A stretch of DNA of 64,000 nucleotides, taken from positions 12,727-76,726 of the forward strand of contig JACKBK010000014.1 in NCBI GenBank assembly GCA_020634555.1, read 5' to 3'. Source of the DNA: Caldilineae bacterium (GTDB lineage: Bacteria; Chloroflexota; Anaerolineae; JAAEKA01). The position numbers and the translations under genes are program-made. Positions 59,340 to 64,000 of the stretch are shown piece by piece; the first letter of the stretch is position 1, and each line of letters opens with the position of its first letter. Below the pieces are notes generated by a model. That model searched no databases, had not been told where the DNA came from, and saw nothing but the letters and a program-made list of their open reading frames with translations.

Positions 59340-59373
59340 CTTTGTACCATACTGCACTGACACCCCACTGACA
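59340..59373 (-). promoter_or_regulatory. SARP/BTAD-type direct repeat and promoter candidate
   Basis: On the minus strand TGTCAGTG occurs twice with an 11-base period (plus-strand CACTGACA at 59355-59362 and 59366-59373), followed by TATGGTACAAAG, which offers a -10 region but no TTGACA. Direct heptamer repeats spaced one helical turn apart and placed at the -35 position are the known binding pattern of SARP activators. A BTAD regulator gene lies just beyond. Confidence 0.6.
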
Positions 59374-59414
59374 GAAAAGCTACCCCGCGACAACTACTCA
59401 GCCTTCACTGTTAC

Positions 59415-59481
59415 GTCATTCCCGCGAAGGCGGGAATCCACGCTTCGCAGATATGGATTCCCGCCTTCGCGGCGCGAAGCG
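59415..59481. repeat. Interspersed inverted repeat, ATTCCCGCGAAGGCGGGAATCC type
   Basis: TCATTCCCGCGAAGGCGGGA and ATGGATTCCCGCCTTCGCG form inverted arms. This word is a widespread interspersed repeat in many bacterial genomes. It separates the 62-residue gene from the BTAD regulator. Confidence 0.75.
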
Positions 59482-59531
59482 GGACGGATGAGCAGTTACC
59501 CTCCGAAACGAACGATCCCGCCAGAGCCAAC

Positions 59532-61460
59532 TCATGCCGCTACGGAACGGTAGTACCCCTGCAAGTCCTCCTGAGGCGCGATCCCCAGTTCCTCTCCCAA
59601 CATGCGGTCCAGGGTCTGATAGAGTCGAATGGCGCCGGCGCGATCGTTCTGTGCCACACAGGCCTTCATCCCCAACAACACGGCCTCTTCCTGCCACGGC
59701 TCCAGAGCCAACGCGCGGCGGCTGGCGTTGAGTGCCTGGTCATAGCGCCCTGCTTCCAGCGCATCCTTGGCGACAGCCAGGGCCGCCCGGATCGCGCTAT
59801 GTTTCAGACGCTCCCGCGGGGCTGCTGCCCAATCAGCGTACAGATCGCCGGGGTACAGCTTGCCGCGATAACATTCCAGCGCCGCCTGCCAATCCTGGCC
59901 GGCAATATGCGTCTCAAAGACCTCGAAGTCGATCCATGAATCTTTGGGCAAACAAAGCGCTACCTGTCCGCCATCCACACACAGGTAACGCGAGGGAAAC
60001 TTGTCAGGCAAGTCAGGCTCCAAAGCGCGCCGCAAACATGAGGTTGCCTGGTGAAACAACGACTGCGCCGATCTTGGGGATTTTTCGGGCCACAAAGCGT
60101 GGATGATCTGATCGCGCAATGCGGTGCGATTGTAGCTCAGCAGCAAGAAGCGAAACAGCTCACCGGCCTTGCGTTGCCGCCAGGCTTTGTCTGGAATGGC
60201 GCGCTGCCCTTGTTGCACGTAAAAGCGCCCCAGAGTATAGATTCGCAGAGCCGGTCGCGATACATTCATCAGGCGATCCAACAACCGGTTTGAAAGAGCA
60301 GCCACATCCGCCTGTTCGCTGTTCAGATACTCAGCCAGCAGCGGAAAGGCCAGCGACTGTTCCCGCTCCAACAAAAAGGCGTACCCGCCGCTCACAATCA
60401 AGGTCACTGCCTCAACCCACACCGAGTCTGCTTCAGGGGATTGCTGATGATGCAGGAGCGCTGCCAGCAGGAAGTTGGCCCGCGCCAGATCATAGCTCGC
60501 CTGCATAGGAGCCAGCAGGTCGATGGCAGCCACCAGATCGGATTCGGCCCGCGCCAGGTCGCCAGCCTCCCAGGCGGCATGCCCCCGGTCGATGAGGGCC
60601 CAGCCGCGCAGATGCTGGTACCCCACACGCGTGGCAAAAGTCAGTGCATCGTTGGCCCAGTGACAGGCAGCAGACACATTGCCGGCGGCCCGTTGGTAGC
60701 GACTGAGGCCAAGGCGTACCAGCACGTTCAAGCCTGGATCCCCAGTAGATTCGGCAACGGCGCGGGCACGGGCATACAGGGGCAGTGCAGAGTCAGGGGT
60801 CTCGCCATCCAAAGCCAGATCGGCGCGCAGGCAGTAATAGAATCCCTCGGCAAGAGAGCCGGAAACGGCAAAGCCATGTAGCTCTTCGGCCAGCGCCAGC
60901 GCCCGTTCCCGCTGGCCTGTGACCCAGCAGACCCACCCCATGGTTGCCAGCGGGAACCAGGCCACCTCTGGCATGTCCAGCTCCAAAGCCAACCGCAGCG
61001 ATTCTTCATCGGCCGCCAGAGCCAGCTCAAACTGCCCCCGTGGCACATACACCATCGCGGACAGGTTGTGCAGTGCGCTCCGCAACGCACGCCGGTAGCC
61101 AATCTGGCGACTTAGATCGATGGTTTGATGGAAGTACTCTTCAGCGACATCAGGACTGTTTGTTTCAGCTGCACAGAGCCCCAGGATTTGCAGAGCGTCA
61201 GCCCGGGCCTCTGCATCCGCGGGGCTGTGATCCAGCGATTCTGTAGCAAACATTTGAGCTGAATCATAATGTCCCTGGCGGAAGTGTACGTGAGCCACGC
61301 AGACCAACGCCGCGGCAATCTGGTCTGGCCTGTCGGAGATGCGCGCCTGCCGCAACGCTCTGCGCGCCCGTTGCAAGGCAGAACCAATCCTCCCCTCCTG
61401 TTCCAAATCGAAACTCTCTTCAATCAGTGAAAAGACCGACGCCGGTCCGGTTTGAGGCAT
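59532..61460 (-). CDS. TPR and BTAD-domain (SARP-type) transcriptional regulator
   Basis: A 642-residue regulator. Residues about 10-390 are helical tetratricopeptide-like repeats (sensor or protein-interaction part); about 405-500 is an OmpR-like winged helix (LRIYTLGRFYV, AWRQRKAGELFRFLL); about 510-640 is the bacterial transcriptional activator domain (DFEVFETHIAGQDWQAALEC, ELGIAPQEDLQGYYRSV). The winged helix and BTAD therefore sit at the C-terminus, the reverse of classical SARPs with N-terminal DNA binding. It probably activates the adjoining 62-residue/giant-protein operon. ATG at 61460 chosen; an upstream GTG is possible. A TATGAT sequence upstream could be its -10 element. Confidence 0.88.
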   Translation of the reverse strand: MPQTGPASVFSLIEESFDLEQEGRIGSALQRARRALRQARISDRPDQIAAALVCVAHVHFRQGHYDSAQMFATESLDHSPADAEARADALQILGLCAAETNSPDVAEEYFHQTIDLSRQIGYRRALRSALHNLSAMVYVPRGQFELALAADEESLRLALELDMPEVAWFPLATMGWVCWVTGQRERALALAEELHGFAVSGSLAEGFYYCLRADLALDGETPDSALPLYARARAVAESTGDPGLNVLVRLGLSRYQRAAGNVSAACHWANDALTFATRVGYQHLRGWALIDRGHAAWEAGDLARAESDLVAAIDLLAPMQASYDLARANFLLAALLHHQQSPEADSVWVEAVTLIVSGGYAFLLEREQSLAFPLLAEYLNSEQADVAALSNRLLDRLMNVSRPALRIYTLGRFYVQQGQRAIPDKAWRQRKAGELFRFLLLSYNRTALRDQIIHALWPEKSPRSAQSLFHQATSCLRRALEPDLPDKFPSRYLCVDGGQVALCLPKDSWIDFEVFETHIAGQDWQAALECYRGKLYPGDLYADWAAAPRERLKHSAIRAALAVAKDALEAGRYDQALNASRRALALEPWQEEAVLLGMKACVAQNDRAGAIRLYQTLDRMLGEELGIAPQEDLQGYYRSVAA

Positions 61461-61719
61461 ATCCACTCTCGACAGCACCGCAACAAGAGCACATTCCTAT
61501 CATATCATAGAACCCGGCGCTGTGGTACAGTTTTTAGTGCCGGACGAAGTAGAAACTGTGTCCGCTCACCGATCTTGTGGTACGATATTGCTCACTTCCC
61601 GGCGGCCATCCACGCCGATAGACTCCCGCCGTTAGAAAACCCAGTAGACCGACTGGGCAGTTCACCTGATACCAATGATATCGAGACACAATTCCACCTG
61701 ACATCGAGGAGCAACAACC

Positions 61720-62862
61720 ATGACCACCGCCTGGCAACGAGTGAAGCAGGCTGCGCGACTTGAGACACCAGATCAAGTGCCGGTAGCGTTGATCGTCGAC
61801 AGCCCCTGGCTACCGGGATATGCCGGCATCCATACCCTGGATTTCTTCCTGGACCCCGATCGCTGGTTCGACATCCACCGCAGCTTGCTGGATCGCTGGC
61901 CCGATGTCGCGTGGATACCCGGCTTCTGGGTTGAGTACGGCATGGCCAGCGAGCCATCCGCCTTTGGCGCGCGTATGCACTGGCACCACGACCGGCCGCC
62001 CTCCATCGAGCCGGTGGTCGAGGACCCCGAGCACTGGGCCAACGCCCCGCTGCCCAACGTGCGCGAGGATGGTCTGATGCCGTTGGTGCTGCGACTGTAC
62101 GAGCGGACGGAAGCGCGCTTGCAGGCCGAGGGACTGGGAATCAACATGGTCGCCGCGCGCGGGCCAATGGTGACGGCCGGCTGGATCATGGGACTGACCA
62201 GCCTGATGACCGGCCTGGTAGAACGGCCGGAGGTCATCCAGCGCTGCCTGGAGAACATCACCACCACCTTGATCGACTGGTTGCAGGCTCAGCTCGACAC
62301 ATTGAACGCCCCCGAAGGCATCCTGTTGCTGGACGACATCGTCGGCATGGTGTCGGTGGACCACTACAACGAATACGTCGCTCCCCACCTCCAGCGCATC
62401 TTTGCCCAGTTCGACGGACTGGTGCGCATCTACCACAACGACACACCCTGCCCCCACCTCTACCCATCGCTGGCCGACGCGGGGTTCGATGTCTTCAACT
62501 TCACCCACGAGGTGGACATCGCTATCGCCAAGGAAGCCATGGGCCACCGCGTCGCGCTGATGGGCAACGTGCCGCCGCTCCACATCGCCGTGCGCGAGTC
62601 GCCGGAGGTAGTGGCGGAGTTCACGCAAGCATGTCTGGATCGCGGCGCGCCGGGCGGCGGCATGATCCTCTCAGTCGGCGGCGGCGTCTCGCCCGATACC
62701 CCGGCAGCCAGCATCGACGCGATGGTCGATGTCGCCAAAGCCTGGCAGCCTCCGCAGCCGGGTCAACCCGTGGCGGAATGGGACGATCTGCTGGAACGAT
62801 TCAAGATCAGCAACACCGGCAAGCGCACCCGCGATCGGAGGCGTCGCGACCGGCGGGCGTGA
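61720..62862 (+). CDS. Uroporphyrinogen decarboxylase-superfamily protein (paralogue 4)
   Basis: A 380-residue UroD/MtaA-superfamily barrel: TAWQRVKQAARLETPDQVPV, LLLDDIVGMVSVDHYNEYVA, RIYHNDTPCPHLYPSLADAG, MGNVPPLHIAVRESPEVVAE. It has HND in place of the HxC zinc motif. GAGGAG lies 9 nt before the ATG. The last 15 residues are very basic (KRTRDRRRRDRR). It stands alone on the plus strand, divergent from the BTAD gene. No clear promoter was identified in 61461-61719, but TGTGGTAC occurs twice there. Function unknown. Confidence 0.8.
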   Translation: MTTAWQRVKQAARLETPDQVPVALIVDSPWLPGYAGIHTLDFFLDPDRWFDIHRSLLDRWPDVAWIPGFWVEYGMASEPSAFGARMHWHHDRPPSIEPVVEDPEHWANAPLPNVREDGLMPLVLRLYERTEARLQAEGLGINMVAARGPMVTAGWIMGLTSLMTGLVERPEVIQRCLENITTTLIDWLQAQLDTLNAPEGILLLDDIVGMVSVDHYNEYVAPHLQRIFAQFDGLVRIYHNDTPCPHLYPSLADAGFDVFNFTHEVDIAIAKEAMGHRVALMGNVPPLHIAVRESPEVVAEFTQACLDRGAPGGGMILSVGGGVSPDTPAASIDAMVDVAKAWQPPQPGQPVAEWDDLLERFKISNTGKRTRDRRRRDRRA

Positions 62863-62881
62863 AGCACCACACCGTGCTGCT

Positions 62882-62935
62882 CTGGCCGGCCTCCAACCGT
62901 GCCGAGTCTGGCTGGCACGGTCGGAGACCGGCCAG
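62882..62935. terminator. Bidirectional hairpin between convergent genes (GGCACGGTC repeat, copy 2)
   Basis: Left arm CTGGCCGGCCTCCAACCGTG (plus CC, 62882-62903) pairs with GGCACGGTCGGAGACCGGCC (plus AG, 62914-62935), two mismatches in 22. It lies between convergent genes and contains the same word as 42534-42557, so an interspersed repeat seems to serve as terminator. Confidence 0.7.
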
Positions 62936-62948
62936 AACAATCAGTGTG

Positions 62949-63893
62949 TCAAACCGCCCCCAACAGAATCACACTCAGCACCGGGATCGCCAGCAGCGTC
63001 GAGACCATGACGATGCTGCTGGCCAGCGTGTCGTCCGCGCCCATGTTTTGCGCCATGACGTAGGAAGCGACCGCGGTCGGCATGGCCAGCAGCAGCATCG
63101 CAATCATCAGCGGCGGACCCGTCAACCCGATCGCGCGGGCAACCAGATAGCCGGCCAACGGCGCGACAAGCACCTTGACCAGAGAAGCCGCCCCGGCAGC
63201 GATTCCACCGGTGCGGATGGCACGCAGGCGCAGGCTGGCTCCCATAGCCAGCAGTGCTCCCGGCAGCGCGATCTCTCCCAACAGGTCCAGTGTCCGCGTC
63301 AGCGCCTCGGGCAGGGTCACTCCGCTGTAGGCAACGGCCAGCCCGGCCACGCAGGCAATGATGAGCGGATTGGTAGCGATGCTCCTCAACACGGTTGCCA
63401 GTTGCTGCCGGCCTTGCCTCCCCTCAGCAGGCGTCGCACCGGACAGCACGATCACAGCCGCCACGTTGTAGACAGGAATGACAGGCGCCAGTGCCAGCAG
63501 CACCAGCGCGTCCACCTCTGGCGTACCTTGCCCGACGGCTGCCAGCGCATAGAGCACCACCGGCAACCCCACGAAGGCGATGTTGCCGCGATAGGCCCCT
63601 TGCACAAAGGCTGCGGTTGCGCGTCGATCCAGGCCAAGCTGCCGGGCCAGCAGATAGCCGGCGGCAATGCAAACCAGCATTCCACCCAGCAAGGCCGTGA
63701 TGATACCTACCGCCGCGTCCAGTTGTGGCAACGCAGTGGCGGTCTTGGTGAACAACAGCGCAGGCAATGCAACCCAGTAGATCAGGCGGTTGAGGTTGCG
63801 GAAGAAATCCTCCGATGCAAACCGCTGGCGGCGCAGAAACAAACCGAGGCCGATCAACAGGAAGATTGGGGCAAGAACATTGACGACGATCAT
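62949..63893 (-). CDS. AEC-family (auxin efflux carrier-type) transporter
   Basis: A 314-residue membrane protein with about ten hydrophobic segments in two bundles. N-terminal VNVLAPIFLLIGLGLFLRRQ, RGNIAFVGLPVVLYAL and ASYVMAQNMGAD with a late VMVSTLLAIPVLSVILL are hallmarks of the AEC family, which exports or takes up small organic acids such as malate. It stands alone; the substrate is unknown. Confidence 0.92.
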   Translation of the reverse strand: MIVVNVLAPIFLLIGLGLFLRRQRFASEDFFRNLNRLIYWVALPALLFTKTATALPQLDAAVGIITALLGGMLVCIAAGYLLARQLGLDRRATAAFVQGAYRGNIAFVGLPVVLYALAAVGQGTPEVDALVLLALAPVIPVYNVAAVIVLSGATPAEGRQGRQQLATVLRSIATNPLIIACVAGLAVAYSGVTLPEALTRTLDLLGEIALPGALLAMGASLRLRAIRTGGIAAGAASLVKVLVAPLAGYLVARAIGLTGPPLMIAMLLLAMPTAVASYVMAQNMGADDTLASSIVMVSTLLAIPVLSVILLGAV

Positions 63894-63961
63894 CCCGTCA
63901 TTCTAGCCGCAAGCGCCGCATCCCCAAAACCGTGGCACCCAAAACCACGCCGAAATGATAG

Positions 63962-63990
63962 TTGCCCCGGTATCGCTCTCATGCTAGAAT
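63962..63990 (+). promoter_or_regulatory. Promoter candidate reading off the right edge
   Basis: TTGCCC (63962-63967), 17 bases, TAGAAT (63985-63990) on the plus strand, divergent from the AEC gene. The gene it would serve lies outside the window. Confidence 0.5.
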
Positions 63991-64000
63991 CGAAGCTATA

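Overview
The window reads as a chromosomal segment of a GC-rich free-living saprophyte, most likely a Chloroflexota member of the Anaerolineae/Caldilineae type. This is an inference from the style of the lipoprotein signals and Ala/Pro/Glu/Thr linkers, a BTAD/SARP-type regulator beside a giant secreted beta-helix protein with dockerin-like repeats, the UxaE-type hexuronate route, and many LacI regulators. No marker gene in the window proves the phylum. No rRNA, tRNA, transposase, prophage or CRISPR array was seen.

Layout. (1) 1-2602: the start of a phage tail collar-type gene, then thrS behind a threonine T-box leader driven by a consensus promoter. (2) 2788-19671, minus strand: an arabinan/arabino-oligosaccharide locus with a LacI regulator, a family-1 sugar-binding lipoprotein and two permeases, GH51, GH2, GH43 and GH127 enzymes, a second LacI, a FucI/AraA-superfamily isomerase, a UroD-like protein and a D-lyxose-isomerase-like cupin. 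(3) 19876-28578, plus strand: a YesN/YesM-type two-component system followed by a YtfQRT-YjfF-type furanose ABC importer. (4) 28764-29300: a Nudix hydrolase. (5) 29354-53170, all minus strand: a 24 kb run of catabolic genes headed by a LacI regulator with its own promoter/operator. It holds an Opp-family importer, a Gfo/Idh/MocA oxidoreductase, a formylglycine sulfatase, nagA, nagB, two UroD-like proteins, an extended SDR, uxaC, uxaE, a UxuB-like SDR, a LarA-family epimerase and an FGGY kinase. Together these suggest import and breakdown of a (possibly sulfated) glycan made of uronic acid and N-acetylhexosamine. A toxin-antitoxin remnant (RHH antitoxin plus frameshifted PIN gene) sits inside the run. 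(6) 53271-61460: a 1,938-residue secreted beta-helix protein, a translationally coupled 62-residue gene upstream of it, and a TPR/BTAD regulator. (7) 61720-63893: a fourth UroD-like protein and an AEC transporter.

The most unusual signals are these. Intergenic palindromes have strict 7-, 9- or 6-base periodicity; two are exactly 84 bp (12 heptads), and one of those lies inside the thrS T-box leader. Several such repeats supply the stop codons of neighbouring genes. A possible galacturonate/glucuronate route runs through a LarA-type C2 epimerase and a gluconokinase-like FGGY enzyme. UroD-superfamily paralogues recur in sugar loci. A SARP-box-like direct repeat precedes the operon of the giant secreted protein.
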